This document shows positions 20,306-31,900 of a stretch of DNA of 64,000 bases, one piece after another (the stretch's first letter is position 1; every line of letters begins with the position of its first letter). The position numbers and the translations under genes are program-made. Below the pieces are notes generated by a model. That model was not told where the DNA came from and searched no databases. It saw only the letters and a program-made list of their open reading frames with translations. Location of the stretch: NCBI RefSeq assembly GCF_001653235.2, contig NC_035796.1, positions 2,604,001-2,668,000 on the forward strand, read 5' to 3'. This DNA is from Pochonia chlamydosporia 170. Taxonomy: Eukaryota > Ascomycota > Sordariomycetes > Hypocreales > Clavicipitaceae.

Positions 20306-22219
20306 CTATCTGCCACCCTTTTTTGGCTGCGTCTCGGACGGTAGCCACCTTGACGGCGGAGGCTGTTCATCTTGTGTAGCATCTTCTTCGGGGAGGAGGG
20401 CAGTAATCCTCGTCTTTCTTTTCTCAGGCCGTCCAAAGATATCCTCGTGACTGATGTGCTTCTTATCGGGATCGACAACATGGCCTCGTACTTTGTACAT
20501 GGCGCTGTTGTACGCACTTAAATGCTCCTGCTGCTGCTTCTCAAGATGCTGCAAGTTCTTGGAGAGCTCGTCGTTCTCGCGCCCCTCGAGGTCTTTCTTT
20601 ATGCTGCGAATGGCTTTGCCATATCCGTCGGCTTGGTTTTTGTGGTGAGCGGCGGTTTGTTGGAGTTTTCGGACGTTTTCTGATGTCGACGGCGGTGCTG
20701 GGCTGCCGCCGCCGCGCACGTCTCGGAAGACAGAGCTTTTCATGGGAGAGAGGTGCCAGTGTCTTCTGGCTTGCTTGAACTCCCTAGCCTCTTCAGATGT
20801 CAGCGGTCTTTCTTGAGACAACCGGATATAGCGCCAGAGTTGCGACCGACCTGGCCGCCTCGTCTTGATCTTCCTGCTTGGTTCTACTCCTTGCGTTTGG
20901 TAGAACTCTCGGATCATGTAGAGGCTTCCTGTTACGACAACTGGTCCTTCGCCCGCTTTGCCGCATGCCCATTGCACTCCTTCTCCGATAGTGGGCTCAC
21001 CGCCGTAGAGACGAGACTCGTCTTTGATAACTTGTGCGGCTACGTCACGGCCAAGTTCGGCTGGTGCAGGGGGTGGATCGTTGGGTCCTGGGGTGTACTC
21101 GACGAATGCGAGGTTATCCTGCGGACGAATCAAGGTCTCGATGATTTTTGAGAACGGCTTCGACTTGCTCGACGATAGTCCAATTACCCAGGATACTGGC
21201 TCGCTGGTGGCCCGTAGATTGCCGTCCACGTATTTCGCCAGTGCCTCTACTCCTAGCATGTTGTGGGCACCGTCAACTAGTATTGACTTTTGGCGAGTGC
21301 CGCTGGTCAGTCCCGACACATTGACTTGCTCCATTCGCCCAGGTAGTTGAGGTTTCAGTGATAGTAGCTTGTTGACATCGATTGAGAGATTTGGGAACAA
21401 GTTCCGGAAAGCCAAAGTCGCGCAAAGCAAATTTTGCTGCTCGTAGTCTTGAAGTTTGAATCTGTCCTGGTCGAGATCCTCTATTAATGGCAAAGCCTTG
21501 GATGATAGGCTCACTTGCGTTCCCACTGATTGGGCGTGATCTCGAAGAACATCCATGACGGAGGCAGGGTTGGTATGATCGACAATACACGGGACTCCGG
21601 GTCGCATGATTCCGGCCTTGACTTTTGCGATTTCCTCAATAGTGTTGCCCAGATACTCTTGGTGGTCGAGGTCAATCTTGGAGATGACTGTGACGGCTTT
21701 CTCCTTCATCGCATTCGTGGCATCTGTTGCACCACCCATGCCAACCTCGACTATGCCATACTGCACGTTCATTTTGTTGAAGACTCGAAAAGCTGCGGCG
21801 GTTTCCAGCTCAAAGGGTGTCAGGTCACCTAGGCCGACGTCCCCGGCAAAAGTCCAGCCAGAGGCAATTCGTTTGTACGCCTCCTCCACGTGTTGAATCT
21901 CCATTTCGTACATGCGCTTGTTTATGTACAAGCCGTTGATGGTAATGCCATTGTGACGCTCAGGTAAGGCCGGTGATATATAGGTACCGTGGCTAAGACC
22001 GGACAGCTTGAACATGCCCGCCAGCAAAGCACATATTGATCCTTTGCCATTGGTGCCACCGACATGAACTCCAATCCATTTTTGCTCATCAGGAACGACG
22101 CGACTGATGCGCTCCAGTCCCAGCTTAATGTTGCGATGCCCTATGGCCGTCTTCTTTTGGGCGGGCATGGCGGCTCTGATGCGAGCTAAGGCTCTTTGAA
22201 TGTCCTTTGCAGCCGGCAT
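20306..22219 (-). CDS. Folylpolyglutamate/dihydrofolate synthase family protein with coiled-coil tail
   Basis: Mur-ligase-type enzyme that joins glutamate to (dihydro)folate with ATP. The P-loop GTNGKGS is at residues 55-61. The motif ISKIDLDHQEYLGNTIEEIA and the following KAGIM are hallmark segments, and the C-terminal ligase domain includes VDGAHN. Sequence around the P-loop is closer to Fol3-type dihydrofolate synthase than to Met7, but I cannot separate them firmly. The open frame is 637 residues, about 150-200 longer than usual. After about residue 470 comes a basic linker, a Gln/Lys/Glu-rich coiled coil (LQQTAAHHKNQ..., LSKNLQHLEKQQQEHL) and a basic Pro-rich end. A 60-nt stopless segment (20791-20850, gtcggt...gaag, with a CTGAC branch) could be an intron joining the two parts. 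The start at 22219 gives a normal N-terminus. Confidence 0.88.
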   Translation of the reverse strand: MPAAKDIQRALARIRAAMPAQKKTAIGHRNIKLGLERISRVVPDEQKWIGVHVGGTNGKGSICALLAGMFKLSGLSHGTYISPALPERHNGITINGLYINKRMYEMEIQHVEEAYKRIASGWTFAGDVGLGDLTPFELETAAAFRVFNKMNVQYGIVEVGMGGATDATNAMKEKAVTVISKIDLDHQEYLGNTIEEIAKVKAGIMRPGVPCIVDHTNPASVMDVLRDHAQSVGTQVSLSSKALPLIEDLDQDRFKLQDYEQQNLLCATLAFRNLFPNLSIDVNKLLSLKPQLPGRMEQVNVSGLTSGTRQKSILVDGAHNMLGVEALAKYVDGNLRATSEPVSWVIGLSSSKSKPFSKIIETLIRPQDNLAFVEYTPGPNDPPPAPAELGRDVAAQVIKDESRLYGGEPTIGEGVQWACGKAGEGPVVVTGSLYMIREFYQTQGVEPSRKIKTRRPGRSQLWRYIRLSQERPLTSEEAREFKQARRHWHLSPMKSSVFRDVRGGGSPAPPSTSENVRKLQQTAAHHKNQADGYGKAIRSIKKDLEGRENDELSKNLQHLEKQQQEHLSAYNSAMYKVRGHVVDPDKKHISHEDIFGRPEKRKTRITALLPEEDATQDEQPPPSRWLPSETQPKKGGR

Positions 22220-23150
22220 CGTGGGTTAGGCCCAGCAACCTACAGACGGTTAACGCAGGCTTGGCCAGCAGGCTAGGAGAGCATGTATAAGCAACTCATC
22301 AAGGCCAGTGACCAAAAGGAACCGTGTTTGCCTGGTTGTGGTGGGATAGCTGTTGATGGCTCAGGATGATGGACAAGCTGAGCTGAAGCTCAGTCTGAAG
22401 TTTGAATCCGAAAATCGGTTTGGCCCTGGATAGCACCAGCCACACAACCCGGTTATCACAGCCACATTGGATATGCAGGGGTCTCATTTGCGCCTCACTC
22501 AGCATGAACCAGGTTTCATGATGTGGGACTTGTTTCCTAACTGTTCCTCGCATACTCCCCAGGCGTTCATGTTAGCAACTATGTCCTTGCAGATCCTTGC
22601 GAAGCAAAGCGCTCAAGATGGGAAGTCGCAGGCGTCGCAACTGTCACGGCGGCGCCGCCAGAAAAGTTTTTGGAACTTTTCAGGTGGCCGGCCGTTCGGT
22701 CTTTACCTGGACTGTCTCAGCAACTGAGCCCCGTCCCCTGTCTGGTCTTTCGACTTTCCACTTCCCGCCTCATGAGCGTTTCCCTCTTGAGCAACCATCT
22801 CCATCTCCATCTCCATCGCCAGCTCCATCTCCGTCAAATCTCTTCCCCATCTTTTGCCCATCACGCGCACGCGCCCATCTATCGCCGCCGCTCTGTTCTT
22901 TGTTTCTTTGCCAAACCGCGCACATCTTCTGGGCGTATTGTCTTTGCCTTTTGTCTGCTCTTTTTGTTTCAACCCTTTTTTCCAGTTTCGCGACACATTC
23001 GCTGAGCGTTGAATCACAAAATCGTTCGATCGCCAACAGTCATACGACTTGGTCACCTCGGCCAAGGATCCTTGCCAACCGCACCGCACAGTTATCGACA
23101 AACGCTCGGTTTGCACGTCGCAAGCGCGTCGAAATCAAATACACGACACC
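22220..23150. promoter_or_regulatory. Divergent promoter region with pyrimidine-rich leader
   Basis: Between the folate-family gene and the gene starting at 23151. The right half is strongly CT-rich on the plus strand, a usual fungal 5' leader. Confidence 0.5.
22795..22830 (+). repeat. (CCATCT)n hexanucleotide repeat
   Basis: Six adjacent hexamers, four perfect CCATCT and two with one substitution (CCATCG, CCAGCT). Confidence 0.85.
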
Positions 23151-25030
23151 ATGGGTCTTCCGTAAGTGTTTCTTCTCCCAGCCTCGTCCCTTTGGCCTCA
23201 GTAGTGTCCGGTTGTAGCTGTCGACTCGTGACTTCGGCGCGCGCGTGCATCTATCATCGTCGTTTTATCCTATATCTTCATCCTTCCTGTGCCCTCGTAT
23301 CGCAGTATTCAATGCGACTGTCTTCCACGCGAGTGTGCAACTACGTATTGTGTTGTCCCCAACGCGTGTCAGACGAGATGTGAGCAATGGAACTGCACCT
23401 CCCTAGTTTGCAACCTCATCCTGCTACTCCTCCCAGTCAATCCTCGCCCAGTCTCTCGTATTTGCACAGAGCTGTAACTGATAGCGTTATTTGTGGTAGA
23501 TTGTTTGTAGAGCCAATCGAGTCAAACTTGCCCAGCAAGGTTGCCTCCAAGACGGAAGCTGCCTCGCCTCCGCCCCCGCGACGCACAAACCGATCAGAAA
23601 TTCGCGAGCGTCGCAATGGCATTAGACGCGCAGGCGTTCGAATTTACAGCCCTAGAGAACGGAATTTACCACACAATACACGAGAGCGCCTGTTGCCATG
23701 GGTAGAATCGCCATCGTCCCGGGCTCAGGATCCTACTGGCACAGCAGCAGACCGTCGATCGGGAATGTTTCGCGAGGTGCTTCGAGAGATGAGTGGAAGT
23801 GATGAACGTCGTAGAGAGCGCCTTGAGGAGCGCATGAGCTCTCTTTTCAACCACAGTTGGAGAGATGCCACTCCAAACACAGCACCAACTGAACATGAGA
23901 ATATGTCTGAAGGGGTAGACCTTGGATGGTGGCCTGGAGAATCTCCCCGTTTTTCTCATTTACGGCAATCACGACTCGTAAGCCAGCCCTTCGAAACCTT
24001 TATTAGCACTGGTTGCGTTCAATCTTTATTGTTAACCTCCTTTTTGCAGACACCACAAATTCGGGTTACTGGGCTTCCGGAAGGTACTCGGCCTCCCCCT
24101 GCTCGCAGAAGCCATATTCCACCACCGCAAGAACCGGTGGACTCTCGTGCTGGAGATATCCGTCCACCCGAACCTCGTTTAATTCGCAGCCTCAATGCCC
24201 GTCAAATGATGCCTAGTCGACGTGCTGCGCAGGGCCTGGATGGTCTCGGGGACCGAGAGAGAAGTTTGAGCCCTGAGGTGTGGGATACACTCCTGTCCAC
24301 GCTGACACCAGACCCCCAACCGCCGAGCGTTGGGTCGTCATTCGCATCCGTGACGGCATCGCAAACTGCTGGTCCGTCCTCAGGAACGCCAACCTCTGCG
24401 CCAGACATCACAGAGGATGCGCCCCTGGATGCGCCATGTGAATCAGGATGCGAAAACTCGGACATGGAAATGGATGACCCAGACTACGAGCACCCCGATT
24501 TCGCGAGGATTCGACGACAGAGAAGTGAAGCGGCGGCGGCGGCACAGCAGTTGGCTGCCACAAACGAAAGGTTTAGGGCCCAGCTAGGTGCGGAAGCCGG
24601 TTTCCACGCACAGTTGTTCACGCCGACAGGCCGCACAACAAGACAAATCAATACTCCCAACGGACCTCTAACCATTTACGAGTCCACGGGGCGACTTGGT
24701 CAACCACTAAATGCATCTCGTTGGAGGAGACCACTCAGCAGTACTAATCCGTATGGCATCTGGATCGGCCAAGCCCCGGTGGGTGCATCTGGTGAGGAAG
24801 ACCGGGATCCCGATGGACCCCTTCAGCATGCAGGGGAAACTCCTTCTTCAACACACGCCAACCCCATGGCCTCTGAAGATGACTGGGCAGGCATGCAACG
24901 CATCGTCCGTAGCCTTGCCCGAAGAGAAGACATCCCGGATGAGTGGTGGGCTGATGCTGGCCTCAGCCGCACACTCAGACAAGAAGAAACGAGTACGACG
25001 GGCAGCAGTACTCCACGACAAAATATTTAA
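23151..25030 (+). CDS. Conserved fungal protein of unknown function
   Basis: Three exons: 23151-23161 (only 11 nt, ATG GGT CTT CC), 23500-23977 and 24050-25030, giving 489 residues. The long first intron (338 nt, gtaagt...ggtag) joins in frame to give the N-terminus MGLPLFVEPIESNLPSK, a start I associate with a conserved filamentous-fungal protein. The second intron (72 nt, gtaagc...ttgcag, with a GTTAAC branch) is stopless and a multiple of three. The protein is Arg/Ser/Pro-rich and largely disordered: a basic region (NRSEIRERRNGIRRAG) and an Arg/Glu helix (RERLEERMSSLF), then an acidic patch (DMEMDDPDYEHPDF), an Ala/Arg/Gln helix, and a conserved end (DDWAGMQRIVRSLARR, DEWWADAGL). No enzyme motif and no signal peptide. 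Possibly nuclear, from its basic patches. Function unknown. Confidence 0.8.
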
Positions 25031-25925
25031 AGCATTCATCGCGTTTTGGTGAAATGGCGCAATGCATTTGTTAGTTTGAAGAGCAACGGCGACATAAAAG
25101 TGTTTTATGCAAAAGCAACGAAATACAATGCAAAAGTATACACATAATAGGGAGGAGAGACCTTGAATGAGGTAATGATTGTATTATATACGCCATTTAG
25201 CGCAGGGGCATAGTTGCTAGATACCAGCTGGTGCATTGGATGGGTTGAAGACCATGGATTCGAATGGGAATATACTGGCATACTTGCTTGAACACCAACC
25301 AACGTACCTTGACTGTGACAACTTGACCTTGCCAACTACTCGATCGAATGTGAAAAAGGGTAGAGTACGTACGGTCAGAGGCCATCTAATGCTGTACCGC
25401 ATTCGGGTGCATTTATCCTGAGCAAGTTTCGGGCCTAATGAGACAACAAGCCTACAACCAGGATACACCCGGTGCCATGATTCGCAGGATCATACACAGG
25501 TAGACAGCTGTATCCCCCTCCCATGTCAGATTCAGCCTCCAAGAGCAAGTCCCATCACGTCTTGTACAATTTCAAAAATACCTCATCAATCAAGATCGGG
25601 ATTGGGCAACAGCAGACAGCAGGCTAGATGCTGACCAACACCGTATTCCAGTATTGTCATTGACACGCCACCATGCGCTGCCCCAAGCAGTCAATCTGTG
25701 TAACAAGTACCCTTGCAATCAATACAACCCCTCTGCGGCTCAAGGATTGATGCCTAACCTTGCTTGCGTGAGTGAACATGATGCCGCCGGCGGATTTGTA
25801 TCCTCGACACTTGCCCATGATGACACTCTTTCATTACACAATATCCATTTTGCAATTCGACAATCAACTACGAGGGTAAAAGAGTTACAAGTACACCATT
25901 ATAGCAAGGTTACTTCCATCCACCA
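25031..25925. other. Intergenic region
   Basis: Same-strand spacer. No supported feature. Confidence 0.5.
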
Positions 25926-26471
25926 ATGTCAGAGAACATTGAGCACTTTCTATGCTGTGGGAGGGTGTTCCAAGATGCGGTTGCGTTGGAGAAACACGTT
26001 CGGGACTCTCCGCGCCATCAGCTCCAAACTGTTAGCGATACGTCGGTTAAAGGAGCTGGTGAAACAGGATCTTCGACTGACCCGAGTGTTCCTCGGACCG
26101 CGAGCACGGGGTGTTTCTGCGAAGGGACTGGTGATGGGGTGAAGAATACTTCCAAGGAGAGTGGTGCGGGGAAACAAGGTGAGAATTTTGCGAGTAATGT
26201 GAGCCTTGGACTTCTTGATGGCGTGGATGGAGCTAATGTTTGGCGTGTTAAGGGAGCTAAGTCAATGGTGGGAAATCACACGACGCTGTTTGTTGAGAGG
26301 AGGCAGGGAGAAGAGGGAGAGATTGAACGTAAGGAGGGTGCTTCGCATCCAAGTTATGGGATATATTCTGGTTCGGGGGAGTGGTACTCTGATGTTGGGG
26401 ATGAGCACTTGTGTGATGGGAAGTGTGGTTGGTGTGGACGGTATGCGAATGTTTGTGGAAGAGTTTTGTGA
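25926..26471 (+). CDS. Small protein with degenerate zinc finger and CDxxCGxCG tail
   Basis: Single exon of 181 residues. The N-terminus resembles a C2H2-like finger (HFLCCGRVFQDAVALEKHV, Cys10/Cys11 with His24 and His31), but the cysteine spacing is not canonical. The middle is Gly/Ser/Thr-rich and likely disordered. Near the C-terminus GEWYSDVGDEHLCDGKCGWC carries the CDxxCGxCG motif also seen at the end of the 3465-4741 protein. In both proteins acidic and aromatic residues precede it. I know this short Cys tail from many fungal hypothetical proteins; no function is assigned. The start at 25926 is the first ATG of the frame. Coding status is likely but not certain because it is short and has no enzyme domain. 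Confidence 0.6.
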   Translation: MSENIEHFLCCGRVFQDAVALEKHVRDSPRHQLQTVSDTSVKGAGETGSSTDPSVPRTASTGCFCEGTGDGVKNTSKESGAGKQGENFASNVSLGLLDGVDGANVWRVKGAKSMVGNHTTLFVERRQGEEGEIERKEGASHPSYGIYSGSGEWYSDVGDEHLCDGKCGWCGRYANVCGRVL

Positions 26472-28964
26472 AGCTGGTTGTAGTTCGTTGTGATGCTAAT
26501 AGTGAGTTTCGTTCTTAGGATAGGACTCTTTGCTGATATGTTTCGCTTCTTATTTTGGTTTGTTGCTTGATGTGGTTACCACCGAGTATATGTCGTATAT
26601 CACCTTGCGGGTATGATGTGTGCATGTTTTGCTTTCATCAACTTGGGATATTTTCGAGTTGAGGTCTGGTGGGACAGCACTCATGTGGATGGTGCTGCTG
26701 AGGGACAACTCTGCATTACGATGGTCCAACTTGAATCGAAATCAACCTCTGGAGTTATCCGGTTATGACCCCTTATTTGCTGCTGATCAATTTTGTTGCC
26801 TCGGTGGTTGCTGTTTTGGAAGTCTGCCCCCAATTGATGGGAACATGGTATCTAAGTGGTTAGTATAAATTGACAATTTACTCCTCATCAAATAAGTGCC
26901 AATCTAGTTGCCAGGGTCAAAGGTATCAATATAGCCTGCCTCATAATTTTGGGAATTCGATATCGTCTTACAATTGGCCATCATGGTGGCATGCTGAGGA
27001 TAGACGCTATCTTGGGCGAAGGAGGTAAGGCAGATGACACAATTGCACGCTGCGTACTGAGTCTCAGTTCCAATCCTCGTTGGCGGCGGTTTGACGGCGG
27101 CTTTATGGAAGAATGTTGTTGTTGTTTCTGTTTGGAATGCATCAGAAACGAGACAATGCAAGTCTGGGGTTCGGCAGTTGATGGGGCAAGGGTAAGGGCA
27201 ACGAGAGTGGACAAGAGTCGATTGTTGTCTCCACTACATGCCAACGGTTGTCGTCATTGTTGGTGAATGAGCTCGTTGTCAGAGACAAGTCTGGTGCGAG
27301 GGCGAGATTGTGGACGGGATCAAGCATTCGATGCTTGGTGTTGATGATTTTCGAATGTTGTTGACCACGAGATGTGAACAATTCCTCGAGGACATCTGGG
27401 GTGTCAGCCTTGGCCGGGCACCGAGGTTGCATTTTACTCACGTACCGCATGGGGGTTTGCGTGACACCTGGCTGAACTTGGTTTGACCATGCCAGGGCTG
27501 AAGGGAGAGAACATGGGAATTTATTTATTGTACAGTCTGTTCTGGTGTGGTTCGTCCGCAGCTGAGCCGCATGGTGGCCATGGCTTGTCTTGGCGGTGAT
27601 TGGCGACAGCCAGTTTGGGCCAGTTTGAGCCATGGGCAAGCGACAGGCACCGCCAGACTATTGCAGCCATCAAATAGCGTCTGGTTTGATGTCTGGTGGT
27701 TGCGTATGGGCGGGTGTCCACTGTAGCTCGCCCGCGGGTCACCAACAGGCCGTCGATGGACCACTAATAGCTGGCCACAGCACCAGACTGGACCGTTGTG
27801 GCCTGCCAGCACAAGTTTGAGCGCGTCACCGTTGCCGAGATTTGGCGGGGCATTCAATGTTCAATGTTGATTTGATGGGCATGGGCATTGATCAAATGAA
27901 CATGGACATGGACATGGACCTGACCCAAAACTGCACAAACCAGGAATTGACTGGACGAAAGCTGGGCATCCCACCAAGCACTTGAATGAGCATGGTGATA
28001 CGGTGGTGAAGCTAGCTTGATGAGACTTTGACGTCTGGTTGACCTAGTTGACCTCCCTCCTCCCTCGTCCCTCCATCTGACATCCACACCCACATCAATG
28101 TCCACATCCCGTCAAGTCTGGTCCTTTTCTGACGCCGCTGCCCATTGACTCCTCAGTTCCCGGCCCAATGCTGTTTTCTCACGCCAAAGAGTTTGCTTGT
28201 AAGTTGACGTTACCAGAGAGATCCTCCATACACCCACCAGCTTCACCCTGTTGTGCTTGTGCTCTGCTATGCAATGTCATGTGCAACTTGACTTGACGAC
28301 TTGATAGCGTAAGAGCAACGCACATCAGACTCGACTCGACTCTAGTCTCCCATCCAGCTCTCACCACACCAGAGCAGACCAGAGCCCCTCCCTCCTCAAT
28401 CTTCGGCAGACATCCGACCAAGCTCCAGTTTCACTAATTCTTCCCGACACAAACAGGCCTAACCCTCCGCCCGACCTTTACTCGTCATCTCCCAAATTTG
28501 TGTTTCGAGCTGCAGCTCCCGATGAGGCTTTGAAACCGCACCGTGATTCTGCATGTGAACGACCAGGCGCATCTGCCAGAACATTACCTCTCAACAAACA
28601 CCGCCTTGTGTGCCGCCTCCTCCCAACACCCAGCGGCCATACATCCCTTCGCAATCCAAATCGATACCCTCGAGACGCAATTATTAAAGTCACATCTTCC
28701 TCGCTCGCTGGATCAGACCTTCCACCACCGTAACTTGGATGAGAACCTAGCTGGGCACGTCGTTCGTCCGACTATCAACTCGACAAATTGTACCCTCCCC
28801 ATGATTTAGGCATGCGACGACGATCCTCTCCCCGAGCTACTACCTTCTCCCTGTTCCGATTTCGACATTGCCCAACCTGAACACAACCGACATTGTGCCA
28901 GACACCATACATTGACGCCGGCGGCACACACACTGGGGCGGTGAGATAACCACCACTCAGAGTT
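26472..28964. other. Gene-poor upstream region and leader of the SepH gene
   Basis: 2.5 kb without a supported gene. The final 800 nt before 28965 are C-rich, presumably the promoter and leader of the kinase. Contains a short (ATGGAC)3 repeat at 27902-27919. Confidence 0.5.
27902..27919 (+). repeat. (ATGGAC)3 repeat
   Basis: Three perfect hexamers directly followed by another CTGACC. Confidence 0.8.
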
Positions 28965-31900
28965 ATGCCGCCCGAGCGGCAGTACCACGCCAACAATGGC
29001 CGTCATGGCGGTCACGCTGCTGTCGTGGCCACCAGGGAGCGAGCCGGTATGTCTGGTATGCCAGGCACGCCGTCTCGAAAAGAGAGGCAACGAGAGAGCT
29101 CAGCGGTACAGGATCCTGGGCTAAAAGACTATGTGCGTTTTTCCCTCCCTCTGGGACTCGGATATTTTCTTCCCTTGTCAGACCCCCAGGACCATTGCTC
29201 GCTTCGATTATATTTCTGGCATTGTCCGCGCAGATGGCGAGCATGGTTTTGGAGGAGCATGTTGAAATGAGATGGCTTTGAAGCTGACAATTGCACAGAG
29301 ATTAGGTGAATGCATTGGTAAGGGAGCGTTCGGGTCAGTCTACAAGGCCTTCAACTGGAGCACCGGCGAGGCTGTTGCTGTCAAGCAGATCAAGCTCGTA
29401 GACCTGCCTAAAAGCGAGCTGCGAATGATTGAGGTGCGTCGCTATAGTCTGCCGTCAGGTAACCTTGGAAACGGCTTTTGCTAACGGTTGAGAAAACTAG
29501 AGCGAAATCGATTTGCTCAAAAATCTTTTGGTAAGTGCAACTATTCCAAAGAACCTCAATGGCTGCAGGAACGAGGTCTAACATGAAGCAACAGCACGAC
29601 AATATTGTCAAGTATATAGGTTTCGTGAAATCAGCCGACTGTCTCAACATTATACTAGAGTTGGTTTCCTTTGTTCCGTTCTTAACAATATAGGCGTGTT
29701 GAGCTCACCATAAGCCAGATACTGCGAAAACGGCTCCTTGCACTCCATATTAAAGGCCTATGGCAAATTCCCCGAGAATCTCGTTGGTGTGTACATGACA
29801 CAGGTTCTTTTAGGTCTACAATATCTCCACGATCAGGGTGTCATTCATCGGGATATCAAGGGTGCCAACATTCTCACCACCAAAGATGGCACCGTCAAAT
29901 TGGCAGACTTTGGCGTTTCTACCAGCACACTAGCGGGAGGACAGGATAAGGAGGCCCAAGTTGTTGGCACGCCATACTGGATGGCACCGGAAATCATTCA
30001 GCTTTCCGGTGCAAGCTCCGCCTCTGACATATGGAGCGTTGGATGTACCGTCATCGAGCTTCTGCAAGGGCGACCCCCGTACCACAATCTGGCTGCAATG
30101 CCAGCACTCTTTGCCATTGTCAACGACGACCACCCACCGTTACCTGAGGGGATTTCGCCTGTATGATCTCTCCCAAACCCCAACCGGTCCTCCAACTAGC
30201 TTTACACGACCATTGTTTACTAACAAGTCTCAGGCTGCAAGGGATTTTCTTATGCAGTGTTTTCAAAAAGACCCCAACCTGCGCGTCTCAGCCCGAAAGT
30301 TGCTGCGGCATGCGTGGATCGTTGGATGCCGCCGAGCTGAAGCACCTGTATCCAAAGCACCCGATAACTTTAACCAGGCTGTCGAAGAAGTCAAACAGTG
30401 GAACAAAGCTTTAAACTCCTCCGAACCCGCACTTCGATCTTCGACCGGATCCGATGTCACTGGTGTATCATCTCGGTTCGTTGGTGGCACTCCCGTCAAA
30501 GGCCCGTTGGGACTTGCTAAGCCTAGACTTGGCGTCGAGGCCTTCAAGACGGCAGAGCAAGCTGGTATGTTGTGTAGACTCGCATTCCCACTTGCGGCTT
30601 GATAATATGCAATATTTTGTATATTAGCGTGACCTGTAGCTGTCTCATGACATGGGCTGACCTGATTTAGCAGACAATGACAACTGGGACGACGATTTTG
30701 TCACTGCCATCTCCCCGAGTGCATTACAGCTCCCGCACCTAAAACCACAGGATAACTTTGGAGGGCTTTTATCGAGTGATAAGCTGAAGGCTTTTGCATC
30801 GACGAATGACCTAAGGATAGATACTGACAACTACGATGACGACTTTGAGGGCGAGTTGTTGACCATCAAAGGCCCAGCACAACAACGTGACGAAGTACAA
30901 GATCAAACTCTTCGACCAATCCATAAGAGAACAGTCACGAGTACAGACACGAAGTCACATCAACGTAATAAGTCGTCTTCTGGGAAAATTGGCGCCATAG
31001 TAGCCAGCTCCTCTGGACCAAAGTCCCCGTCAAAGAGCCACTTTGGCAGCAAGTTTGAACTCCCTCCTCGTCCAGACGTAGTGTACCGAGAGCAAAGCGT
31101 GGAGGATTTCTCCGACTTATTCGTCGATAATGATGAAGCCTTCAACCACAGGGTCAACAGGGCTGTCAGAAGGGTACGATGGTTGATTCCAATTCGGTAC
31201 TGTCATAATGCCTTGACTGACAAACGTTTTAGGGCTCTCGCGCAACTGATGCACCGCAGCTCTTCCATCCATCAGACTTGACAAGTCTCCCTCGTTCCAT
31301 GCAGGCTCCCGATGGCAGTGTCAGAAAGAGGCCACCCTCGCGGCCATCTGTACTACCTGATCGACCCATGCGCCGCGCTCGTTCATCCATAGAGATCCAG
31401 AAATTCGCCGAAGACGACGATGAGGATTTTTCAGACGTTTTTGGCGCTAGTGATTCCATAGCAGAGAGGGAAGAAAGCGAGCGTGGCTCTGAAGATGGCG
31501 GCCTGATGCTATTGTCGAAAATGTCGAGCAACTCTTGGCTGGGAGATGATGAGGAAGAGTATGATCCATTTGCGTCCATGGATCCTGGCTGGGATGAAAT
31601 GGACCTCGAAGCAAACATAGCCAGAGACAGGCATGCTCGTTTGGCGGAGAAGGTCGAAGATCTTGTCAGTTCGCTGAAAACGACGGAAGCAGATGACATC
31701 CTGGCAGAACTGTCTGAAGACTTGGTAGGTCGACATGTTGTACGGATGAATATCGTGTTCCCGCTAACTATCTACTAGCTCGGCTTATTGTGGGAGAACA
31801 AGGAAGTCAAGAACTTGATCATTAGCGCGCATGGGTTGCTGCCGATTCTGGAGATTTTAGAGCCCTGCACAGTGAAGAGCAGGCAGTACATGATACTACA

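Noticed and set aside
22599..23217. 206-codon plus-strand frame before the 23151 gene
   Set aside because: CT-rich leader sequence gives stop-free frames. It overlaps the likely 5' UTR and the true start exon.
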